Assembly: GCF_027596085.1 (NCBI RefSeq)
Contig: NC_072469.1
Span: 11,181,914 to 11,245,913, forward strand
Source of the DNA: Anoplopoma fimbria
Taxonomy: Eukaryota > Chordata > Actinopteri > Perciformes > Anoplopomatidae
DNA: 64,000 nt
Reading direction: 5' to 3'
The notes below the pieces were generated by a model. It worked only from the letters and a program-made list of their open reading frames with translations, searched no databases and was not told where the DNA came from. Position numbers and translations under genes: made by a program. Positions 43,086 to 53,260 of the stretch are shown in pieces; within the stretch, counting starts at the first letter, position 1; every line of letters starts with the position of its first letter.

Positions 43086-45372
43086 TTTTAACGTTCATTG
43101 TGCTATTAAGTATATTTAGACGCAGAGGTTTATTTGTCTATAGGTTAATATGTTGGAACATTCTTTACATATGATTAGTCCACTCTCTGTAGTTTTCAAC
43201 TCTTCAGCTTGGTCCCAAGCTAGTGTTTAACCTTTACCATGAAAGACAACTTTTAGTGAACAATACCATTCCTAAAACATTTGGGAATGGCAACAAAAGA
43301 ATGGATCAATTTAGGCAACTTAAATCAACAAAAAGTAACCAGTAGACCTGCATGATTGTACCTTGACACTTTACCTAAACATTGGGAATTATCAGCCCAG
43401 TTAGAGACTGCAGATGGAAAATATACCTCCTTTCTTCAAATGGCTGTGAAGAGTCACCAGAATGTAGATAAGACCTTCAGTACAAAAGTTGTGTCACTCA
43501 TTAAATATGTCAACAAAAGGACCTACATGTACAAATTATACACTGACACTAAGAAGGGATGAGGTCAAAATATTACAATGTGTGCACAAATAATGATATG
43601 GAGAAACACAAAAAGGACCTGACTACTTTGGATTATAACGTTTCAAGCTTGCTCTTCCTTAGTTAGCCTAAAAGGGGTTTGCAATGTTAAAGAGAATGAA
43701 GAAACCGAAGTGAAAAGAACACATTATCAGTACTTCACCAGACTTCATTATCAGTAGTTAAAGAATGTTTTACAATAGGCCTTTGATCAGTCAGAATAGA
43801 CTATTTCAATACTCATTGGAGCAATGACGTGTTGCTTGTGTTACAATAAAGGATTTAAATTAAAAAACACATTGATTAAACACTGGAAAGAGGAAAATAA
43901 TAGAGTTCAACTGTGTTGTGATGCAAAGCTATTTCAATAGCCCCATAGGATTTTACATGGGGAAATGTTTGAGAGGCAACAAACCGTTTCCCACCATCTT
44001 TTTGGTCACAGTGACCATGTTTTCCTGCACGCAGCCGCCTCTATGTGTAGACCAGAGGAGAGCATCTGTCCTCAAGTGCAGCTCAAACTTAATCCTCCTC
44101 AGGTGACATATATAGACTGCACACCCAGCCCATATAACTGCTGTGAAGTTTGTAAAAGAGGAGGCTGAAATTGATGACTTTAAACAGTCCAGCCAAGACT
44201 CCAGGACAATTAATCCTGCCTCGCCGTTAAAGATGTCTCCTCGATACAATGGAGGGTGCCGGGTCCATCTGTGGAGTCAAGACGTGAGAGTCATGCATAC
44301 ATGCAGACAGAGAAAGCTACGGCTCCTAATTCTGCTCATTAATCACCTGTCTGCCAAACATCCTCCAGAGAAAAGAGCCCGGTTCCTCCAAGGTAATTAC
44401 AGCACTTGAAGGGAACGCTCTCAGCTGCAAACGCTCATAAGTAGCCATCTTATCTCTCTCTCACCCTGCCTGGTTTTCTCGTCTCTCCACCACTTCCTGT
44501 ATCCTCTGGAGTAACTTCCTCCTGCTCCTCTTCCTCTAAAGCCTTTTTTTTCTGCTGCACTCCTCTTGCTCCTCTTCAGCTCTTTCTTTTTTTTTTCTCG
44601 GGCACACATCCATTTGGCATCTGATGTGAGATGAATAAATTATAGCCTCTAAAATCAATGCCTGGTCCATGATGTAGGCTGTGGGCTTAGTGCTGGCCAC
44701 CGTGCTAGAATGATGCCGCCAGGGCTCAAACAGGGGCATTCCTGTGTCCAAGAGCTACGCTGTTTACTACTTTTTGTGCTTTGATTTTTCTTTTCTTTTT
44801 TTACCCAAAAACTATTTCAGTCCATCTTAAATTGTATTGTTTGTCATAAATTTTCACGGATAATATAACTTTACTGCAGAGACTGATGGAGTTTTTGATG
44901 CATCATTTGTCTCAGGAAGCTGTTAGTTTGTCACACAGCGTCCTGGTCTGGACCGCTTTTCCCCGTGATTCACTGCAGTGTCTGGAAATGCAGTGTCTAA
45001 TTTCTCCACAGAGCCACTCAAAGAATCTAAAAATAAATCAAAAACAGTGGCAAGGGCAACATCTTTGTGCATTTATTTTTAAAGGCAGAACAGTAGGAAC
45101 GCAATCCCTCAGTCTGTAAACTGCATGTTGATGTAGAAATGAAAGATTTATAACCGACAGCGGATAGATGATGCCTTTTTCTTTTTTTTTAAGTTGTCGT
45201 AGTAATCTTGTAGCTGGTTTTAGAGACTCTGACAAGAGACTTGCATAACGTACTAGAATGTGTCCTCAGCGCGGCTCTCTGAGAGCTACACTGAGTCAGA
45301 CACTACAGCAGGCTACCACCACTCTGCTAATGCTTTCTCTCTTTTTCTTCTTCTTTTGTTTTGTGTTCCCAG
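43086..45372. other. non-coding stretch before the first secure vstm2a exon
   Basis: No exon with the upstream V-domain motif (QWW) was found. 44445-44600 is markedly pyrimidine-rich (C/T). The final bases form the acceptor of the 51-bp exon. Confidence 0.5.
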
Positions 45373-45423
45373 ATGGAGATGATACCAGAGCCTGATCCCG
45401 ATGACGAGGGCTCAAAAATAAGT
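45373..45423 (+). CDS. vstm2a: vstm2a internal exon (51 bp, probably exon 3)
   Basis: A 51-base exon of 17 codons, reading MEMIPEPDPDDEGSKIS. It lies between a pyrimidine-rich acceptor (ttttgttttgtgttcccag) and a consensus donor (AGT|gtaagt). Both borders are phase 0. From memory, the matching mammalian VSTM2A segment ends in a similar acidic run followed by (D/E)G(T/S)KIS and has the same length. It encodes the acidic loop inside the V-type Ig domain, just before the strand that begins TVKVQGND. The first ATG is an ordinary codon, not a start: this is an internal exon entered by splicing. The next exon is 1,961 bases downstream and joins in frame. The identification rests mainly on that join and would be weak from these 17 residues alone. 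The exon number is inferred from the mammalian gene. Confidence 0.85.
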
Positions 45424-47384
45424 GTAAGTTCAGTTACACACCACGGGCCCCTGGTTGCAACCTGGTGCTTCTCAGTTATGGGAAGTCATGACGGAAGTTG
45501 CCGGCGTTTCATTCCCAGCAAACACAACGGCAGCTGATTTCCCCCGAATAATACACCTTCAACCAGAGAAAGAAGCTAATCAGTGAAATCAGCGGCAGTG
45601 TATTATTACCGTCAGAGCGGTTCCCTTCCTGCGCTCACGCCCCACCAACCGTTGTTCACCTTTTTTCCTGTCACTCTGTATGTACATTATGTGCCCAGAG
45701 CAACCCGCACTTCCTAACACTGACCTAACTCGAGCCGTCAATCAAAAAGTCAGAGAGGCATGTGCATGTAAATCCACAGGTGTGGGATCAAAGTTCCCTT
45801 TAGATGTTGTATAAGGCCTTTACCTTTATTTCACATCATCAATTCCATGTCTATATATTTTTTTCTCGGAAAAATTATGATTTTCCATGCTGCTGTACAA
45901 AGCCCTGGACAAAATATTCACAGGCGAGTATTTCACTTTTACGTGCAGTCTCTTCGTCAATCTGGCAAGCCCCCGAAGTGTAAAGGCCTTTAAATGTGTA
46001 GCTGAATTTCTGTATTTCAATTATTTATTAAGTGGGTGCAATGTTTTTATTAAAAATCAAACTGCAAAGTCAAATTCTAATTGCTCATACTGAACATATC
46101 TGTGCTTGGGTCAATCAAAATAAGTGACTTGAAGCATAAAACTGGAAGTGTTCGGTATTTCATGTATTGCACCAAAACCATAAGCTTTCAATAACCCTAC
46201 ATTTTTTTGTTGATTAACCTAACCACATGCAGGACTCAGGATTTAAAACCCAGCCTCCAGTGTCAGAGTGCTTTGTTAGCCCGCTGTTTAGCCTGTTACC
46301 ATTCTATGCAACCTCGTCTCCTACAGAATTTCATTCCCCTGCAACTAAACTGAATTTAAAAATTTCATTTCAAGGGGAAAAATATACATATATATTTATA
46401 TTTTCTCTGTTGCCATTTTAATCAAAGTTTTCTCACACATTCAGAGTTGTGGATTGCAGACACGCCCACAGATCCACATTTAGTAATAAGGGGTTAATTG
46501 CTTATGAGTTTTCACTGCTCAACATCTTATACAAAACCTAAGGAAGTTATTTTATGAACTTTAACTTTGATAATTGGTTTTAGTCATGAATATTTAATGA
46601 AATGGAGCAGTAATGAAAAAATGAATGAAAGGCTTTCGCCAAATGTGTTCTAACCAACCGTACTTACGACTTACAATTGCAGGCAACATTACAAATCAAT
46701 AAGCAGGACAGCTAAATGTTAATATTGGGTTTACAAGATTGCTGAATCTCTGTGATTAAGTACTTAATGTCTGCCAAAACCGCACATTACCATTTAGCTA
46801 TTTTATCGATAGGGCTCCGGAAAATTCACTCTTTAATGATACACGTATTGAAATTGCTGCACACCATTTCAATGGAATTGCATTGCTAGGCAACAGCTTT
46901 GGTCCATGTTTACTTCCTCTTAGCTCATATCATTCACATACATGGCAACAGGAAATAAACTGGGACACATTTGGAATGTTTACATTTACAACTATGAAGT
47001 GGTCCATATCAAATTACCTACATGTGCTGGGATAGTGGATTTTATTTGGATTGCACAGCTCACACTACATTTTGTGATCAAGCCAGTATGCAAAATATGT
47101 TGGCTCCAGTGCCAGCAGCTATCAACAAGATCAAACAAGATGGAAGGAAAACCTGTATGTGCTAGTAGGACACAAATAAAAACCATCAATTTTAACCCTG
47201 ACCTGTGCACCTAGCAATATGTTTTAACCTGTAATTATCATTGCATTGGAGGGGTTCACCTCTTAATGTCACAGCATAACCATCATGTAGCATTTTGTAG
47301 AATAAAGTGCCATGATGTGTCATAAAACCTTGTGGCGTTCCATCACTGTTATGACTCTGTGGTCTCTTTTAATCACTCTAACAG
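45424..47384 (+). other. vstm2a: vstm2a intron between the two secure exons
   Basis: This 1,961-base intron begins gtaagt and ends ctctaacag. It is phase 0. Its first 300 bases are relatively GC-rich and the rest is AT-rich. I see no transposon ends, RNA gene or convincing extra exon in it. Short ORFs within it (for example 46942-47214) lack splice context and resemble nothing I know. Confidence 0.8.
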
Positions 47385-47721
47385 ACAGTGAAAGTCCAGG
47401 GCAACGACATATCACACAAGCTGCAGATCTCCAGAGTCAGCAAGGGCGACGAAGGACTGTACGAGTGCCGAGTGACACGGGCTAACTACGGGGAGATTGT
47501 GGAGTACAAAGCCCAGGCTTGGCTGAGGGTTAACGCCACAGTCAGGCCACGACGGCCACTGGTGCCTCCCAAGAAAAGCTCCCCGCTGCACCTAACGGAC
47601 AAGAAGCCAAGAAAGTCCAGCTCACCTCTGGGCCAGGACAGCATGAGCTCAGACCAGAGGGTCGCCTCCACCTCCACCTCTCACACATCCTCCAACACAG
47701 CTAAACACAACCCCGGCTCAG
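47385..47721 (+). CDS. vstm2a: vstm2a exon: second half of V-set Ig domain plus tail
   Basis: A 337-base exon of 112 codons plus one base, from acceptor ctctaacag|ACA to donor CTCAG|gtaagg. It opens TVKVQGNDISHKLQI, the signature of the VSTM2 family. The V-set F-strand motif DEGLYEC at about residues 22-28 carries the second Ig disulfide cysteine. YGEIVEYKAQAWLRVNA then forms the end of the domain. VSTM2A, not 2B or 2L, is indicated by DEGLYECRVT.ANYGE and by VNA leading into a basic Ser/Pro tail (KKSSP, KPRKSSSP). NAT just after the domain is a possible N-glycosylation site. Despite its name, the mammalian protein is regarded as secreted and has been linked to adipocyte commitment; its role in this fish is inferred. 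No membrane segment is visible here. The frame stays open past the donor to a stop at about 47847-47849, so intron retention would add a short unrelated tail. The exon ends in phase 1 with G, so the next codon must be Gly, Ala, Asp, Glu or Val. Confidence 0.95.
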
Positions 47722-48337
47722 GTAAGGCGCTGTGTGAGGCTTATGTAATGAGGGCGCAGTGGAACACACAAAAGACTCATGTAGTCAGAGTTTTTAACTT
47801 CCAGCATAAAGTCTGGTCTGCAACCTTTACTGGTGAGTCACCTACCTAAAAAAAAGTTGTTTGGTTGAGCTAAAGAAGAACAAACAACATACTTGAGCAT
47901 GCTTTTATTCAGCAGTAAAAACAGACCTGCCTCACAGAAAGGTAACCATGTTTCAAGGCAGACTGATAGAGATCGATTTACCTGTGTCATTCACTCTCAT
48001 GATGGACCCTGTGGATCCTGCACAGATGGAATTTTTGGTCACAACCAGATTGCAGGAATGCACCATTTTTATTATTTTTACAATCTGCCTATTCACAAAG
48101 CTTTAAGCCTCTTATGACTGTTGACATTGTGCCATCCAAAGACTTTCTGTTTTTATGGTGGTGATATACTTACAGACATCAAAGGTTGATGGGAAATTTA
48201 ATTGAACTTTGAGTGCAACAACAGTCTGCATGGCGTGAACTGTCTGCAGAATTCCAGAAAGTTAGTTTGGGGTAAAGCTGTAAAGTATCCAAAAGATTCC
48301 ATCGTGTCACAGTGTAAAGTAATAATAAAAATTAAAA

Positions 48338-48400
48338 AAACATATATATAAAAAAAATATATATACAGTATATACATATATATGTGTGTGTGTGTGTATG
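48338..48400. repeat. interrupted A-rich/(AT)n/(TG)n tract
   Basis: Mixed simple repeat: A runs, then atatatacagtatatacata, then a short (GT)n. Confidence 0.9.
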
Positions 48401-48525
48401 TACATTACGCTCACACAGATATGCATAGACAAAATAATTTAGATTAGATATATTCTGTTTAGTGAACAAGGCATCAGTTTTCGTCCATCTTTGCTGAGAG
48501 GATCGTCAGCTTTAATGTGGATATA

Positions 48526-48752
48526 CAGTACCAATCAAAAGTTTGGACACACCTTCTCATTCAATGGTTTTTCTTTATTTTTATTTTTTTCTACATTGTA
48601 GATTAATATTGAAGACATCCAAACTATGAAGGAATACATATGAAATTATGTGGTAAACAAACAAATGCTCAACAAACCAGAATATGTTTTATATTTTAGA
48701 TTCTTCAAAGTAGTTGAATGAGAAGGTGTGTCCAAACTTTTGACTGGTACTG
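48526..48752. mobile_element. intact Tc1-type MITE, 227 bp
   Basis: It begins cagtaccaatcaaaagtttg and ends caaacttttgactggtactg, with TA on both sides (48524-48525 and 48753-48754). The inverted terminal repeats extend to about 39 bp, through gacacaccttctcattcaa. It has no ORF. It is nearly identical inside to the truncated copy at 15488-15692. The TA target is characteristic of Tc1/mariner elements. It lies in the probable intron downstream of the vstm2a Ig exon. Confidence 0.88.
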
Positions 48753-48959
48753 TATTCAGAATGCAAATTGCGGAGGTGATGACAGTAATGGTTACCTGCG
48801 ATTCTTCCCTATCCATCTTCTAGTAGCAGAAGACAGAAGGCTTGTTTTATTGAATATGTTCAAATTATCTTCATGTTCTTGTTTGGAAAATATAATCCCT
48901 GCAGCATCTGAAGGTAGCAGGACACATTGATAAATCCCAAGCCTCTGAGAAGTGCCACT

Positions 48960-51284
48960 CGAGTGCAAAGAGCCGTTATGCATGGCAGTTCACTGTGCTC
49001 ACCTTCATCAAATTCTAGATTCCTGACAATGCGTGTGATTCCACCAGACAAGCCACAGTGTGTGTCAGAGGCGGCCCAGAAGCGACTCTCGCCAAGGTGT
49101 GTGTAGATAAATCCATTGCCCTGTCTGTGGTGCTGAAGGTGGCAAACGGATTCTTTATTGCCAATTCCCAATTCATCTCCATGGTAACAATTGAGGTGTC
49201 AAATCCAGAGTCATAGCCGCAATTACGTAATTGCAAGGTTATAATGGCCATTTGTGTTTGCGGAAGCCAGTTGGAGAACAATTCAGCAGCCCTTTCTGTC
49301 ACCAAAAACGAATCAAACTCTAATACCCCTCTATGGAGTGCTCCATGTTCCACTTACTTACTAACAAGTACAAACTGTTCAGAGGAACTGTCCTCTCCAA
49401 AAATAATACTGTAATCACAATTGATGACCAAGTGATAGGGTCTTGTTTCCTTCAGATGAGGATTGAAGCCAACGTTAGGTATTTTTTCACTAACTACAGA
49501 TAATGAAGAAATCTCGTTTGGGGTGTTGCAATTCTCTTAATTTAAGGATCAGTTATCAGTCAATGGCCTGCCTCCAGCATTCCCAAAACACTGCTGCTGG
49601 GCTCCTTACTAATCCAAAGAGATGAGAATGCATTCCAGCCTTTCATTGCATCTCTTTGCAGGCTGCTCATGAGTTCTGAAAATTGATTTTAATATGTTAC
49701 TTTCAATGTTAAGGCACCACATGATCAGGCTCCCAGCTATATTTTAGAAATCTTCATCCCCCCCACGAGCAGCTTCTGAGATCCTCAGGCAGGAGTCCTC
49801 TGGTGCTAAAACTCCGAGGCTATTCTTGCTGCAGGCTGCTCAGCTCCACCCCCTTCCTGAGCAGGCTAGAAAATCAGTAGCAACTTTCTATATTATTTTC
49901 CACATTTATTCGCTTTTGGATTTCGCTGCTCCCTAATTATTATGGTAATTTGCTTAAAAACTTTGCCATCGGTAGAATTTGAACAGTGTACTCACTGGTA
50001 GAATTCATAGAAAGACACAAGGGATACTGAAATTAAGGGGCTGAAAGCAACACATGCATCATTTTCTCCAGGGTTGTCTTATTTTTCTGCATACAAAAAC
50101 TAATGCCATTAGAATTATTTGACATTTGCTATAATCACATAAAAGTGCTACACATACTAAGTCTAAGTTATCATTGTTTTCATTGAACTTGAACAAATGG
50201 AATTCATGAGATTAACTTCGGTACATCTCCATCATGCTAATCTAATACCCAGTTTGTAATTACATTCAGTGGATTGCAAAGAATAGCAAAGTTACCTTTG
50301 TGTTTCATCAAAGTGAAGTGAGGTTGAACTCCTCTCAGTGATGTATGCAGTGTAATAACTATTGACTTGTCTTAGTGAGTGGAAACATCACTGCTAGAAA
50401 TGGAAAATGTGAAAACCAAGATAGTGGGGGACAATTTAACCCTTTCATTATTGTTGATGTCAGCTATGTTCCCAGTGAATTTCTTTGACGAACATAAACA
50501 TTTCACCTATCCAAGAACACCCTTTCTGTAAAATATAGAAATATTTGTCTGGTAAAGCTATCTCACATCAGTTTTACATTAAATAATTTTGTAAGCTGAA
50601 GTAACTAACACATTTTAATTGTTTGGTTTTTGTACTAATGTAATTAACATAGAAACAAAATGCTCCATGGGTTAATAATATTCCTGTATCAACAGAAAAT
50701 GAGACTGCTGATTAGCCACTTAGTTTGTTATGACTTAGATTATATGGAAGCAATCTAAAATATGTCTCATTTTAATTAAACAAGCAGCACCCAAAATGGA
50801 GTCTATATTTTTTGTTGCTAGATAAAATGATTAGAAAAAAATATTGTTGAAAGCTAAATCTTACTCATTAACAAGTACAATTAGAGATACAACAAATCTG
50901 GCCAACAAACAGAAAGAAGTTGCGGAACCAAAAATGGTCCAGTTTCCTCTGGCTGAAGGGCTGTGCGACTGATTTTGCTCAACTGGTTTTGCTCGACTGG
51001 TTTTAACACGGCTGCTGGGTGACAAACTTTCTCATGTTATAGCTGAACAAAACACAAAAAAATTGTTTCTAAAAACAATTGAGGCAGGTATGCAGACACA
51101 AATTCATGAACCATATTTAATCAGCATTGTCTAGTTTGACTATTTGATCTGAGGATAGCCATTCAACTCAACATCATGCAATGCTCCGCTTGATCTCCTA
51201 CTCTCCATAAAAAAGGAATAAGGTCAGTCAACTTATATACGTCAATGGATTCGGGATATGTCCACAATAAGCATTACATTTACA
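48960..51284. other. non-coding; possible conserved block 48960-49300
   Basis: 48960-49300 is moderately GC-rich and open in two overlapping minus-strand frames (about 48860-49171 and 49015-49353). Neither has a recognised domain. The remainder is AT-rich and shows nothing I recognise. Confidence 0.35.
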
Positions 51285-51660
51285 TTACATTACAGTCATT
51301 TAGCAGACGCTTTTATCCAAAGCGACTTACAGGAAGTGTATTCAACATAGGTATTCAAGAGAACTACTAGTCACCAGAAGTCATAAGTGCATCTCCTTTC
51401 TTAAACAAGCATCTCAAAGCATAAACCAGAGCAAAAGTATAGTGCAGAGGCAAATTACTACGAAAACAATAATTGCAACAGACTAATCCGAATAGGATAA
51501 GTGCAGTAAAAAAATACAAATTCAATAAGTGCAGCGAACTGATACGAATACAGTAAGTGCAGCAACTAATACGAGTGCAATAAGTGCTACGAGGAAGGCT
51601 CCGGGTAGTACTTTTTGAAGAGGTGAGTTTTCAGCCTGCGCATGATTACAACCGATATTG
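51285..51660. repeat. common fish repeat (cagtcatttagcagacgctt type)
   Basis: It opens cattacagtcatttagcaga then cgcttttatccaaagcgact, a motif I recall from very many fish genomes. It closes near ttttgaagaggtgagttttc. In between, taagtgc recurs at 51498, 51526, 51554 and 51581, an imperfect 27-28 bp tandem repeat. The class is uncertain. Confidence 0.75.
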
Positions 51661-52689
51661 ACCTGTAAGGAATGGACATTGAGGTCTTACTTTACTTTCC
51701 TTTGTCAAACATTTCAAAAGGGTCTTTCTAACTACTGCTCCGTATGCTCAGCAATGTCAGTTTCTCCTTATTGCATACAAAGTGTCTTTCTTAAATGAAG
51801 AGTCTTTCTGTGTTCGCAGGAAATGCAATTTCTGCTCGTTACATGCAAACACCCTCCTTACAAAAGAAACACTCATTATAGGCTTACTTAGTTTTTAGGT
51901 TTATTTGGTAGGGATCATGCAACAAAAGTCTGCAGTTGTGTCTAGGAAAAGATTGTGGTTTAAAATAAGTATGCTTGTATTACGTAACTCAGGCTAGGAA
52001 AGCAGGGAAGTTGCGCAACAGAACTATGGTAAACTTTGACCTGGTTTCACACGGGACACAGACGGCTGTCTCCTGGAGGAAAGTCCTGTGTTTGTTTGAC
52101 AATCCAACCTCTTTTCTCTCCCTCCCTCCCTGCTTGGAATTTCTAGCTTTTTACACTACATCAGTTACTCTGACGGTCTAAAAATGATGTGGATGGAGTT
52201 AGGTGAAAGCCTGATGATCTCATACAGATGCTAAAGCGTGCCTAGGTGCATTGGAATCAAAGCACTGACCAATCCTCGGTATTTGATGAGTCGGGAGTAA
52301 GAACGAGGTGTATTTTTCTAGAGAGGAAGGTCTCAAACCATCAGTGAAAACCTTAACTGGATCATAAGCAAAATAGTTTGGACAAAATAACTGAACTAAG
52401 ATGTGGCTGCCTTCTCATAGTAGTCAAAAAAAGACATATTTGTAGCAATAACCCATCATTTAGCTATCCCTTTTATTACCTCATTTAATTAAATGTGATG
52501 TATTATTGTGTTTTTTGTTTCACATTGCATCTCTCTCACGCCAGCATCCTCAAGCTGAAATCATCTTGTATCTTCATGGTGTCCAACTTGTAGCAGTTTA
52601 GATCTCAGCCTGCTTTTCCCTTAGCTGGTTCAGTGTGATTTTTTTCGCTCATTACTACTCATTTTAACCTTGCCACCTCTCCTCATCTA

Positions 52690-53260
52690 TGAATGTCTTT
52701 TCTACCTGGTCAGTTGGAGCACAACGTCGTCCCGCTGCGGGCTCAGATTGCCTTCTGCACCCTGAGGCGAAACATAGAAAGATATTACTTGCCACTGAAT
52801 GGAGAAAAAAAAGTAGAATGGGCTGCAGAGTCAGAGATTATGAGGCAGCCAAATTATGCTGACAACTGTGTTGCAGTGAGTCCTCTGTGCGGTGTGTCTG
52901 ACACTGATAAACGCCTCTCCGCGGCTGCTCAGGCAGCCTCAGCCACCTTCTCTGAGCGTCACAGAGGCGTTACGGCTGAGGGCGACAGAGCTCTATTACT
53001 GCCGTGCTTGGGTTTGAAGCAGATGATCAACAATAGGTAAACGGGCTCCGATGAAATTAAACCTGGGAGAGTGCAGATATTTTCCTTTTTCCGCATTGCT
53101 GCATCTGTAAACAATGAGGGCGGACTGTGACTGTGGCTGGTGGAGCGGCTGTAGCAGCAGAGCGGTTCGTTCACAGCTACTCCCCACCGGTGTGTCAGAT
53201 GTTGTTAGATCACAGCTCGGCCTCCATCGTTCTTGGCACTGTTGTTTTTCCAGAGCTCCG
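52690..53260 (+). other. CpG-rich block with a 115-codon ORF, unassigned
   Basis: This block has about 25 CpG sites in 570 bases, far more than its flanks. A + frame runs from ATG at 52693 to a stop at 53040 (begins MSFLPGQLEHNVVPLRAQIA) and ends beside a donor-like AATAG|gtaaac. I recognise no domain. It could be a CpG island or promoter, an exon of an unknown gene or a non-coding regulatory element. Overlapping minus-strand frames at 52959-53187 weaken the coding case. Confidence 0.3.

Noticed and set aside
43965..44168. Cys-containing ORF (SICPQVQLKL...CCEVCK)
   Set aside because: It looked briefly like a VWC-type segment, but the cysteine spacing does not fit, a second + frame overlaps it, and no splice sites frame it well.
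47722..47849. Continuation of the vstm2a reading frame past the donor
   Set aside because: A consensus donor (CAG|gtaagg) and the expected exon length argue for splicing. The read-through peptide matches nothing known.
47913..47941. Possible 29-bp microexon (ttcag|...|gtaacc)
   Set aside because: It would put the favoured downstream exon out of frame, and its pyrimidine tract is weak.
51669..51730. Segment that, spliced in phase 1, reads GMDIEV... and vaguely recalls a mammalian VSTM2A tail
   Set aside because: Poor acceptor, an early stop, a position just after a repeat, and a resemblance weak enough to be chance.
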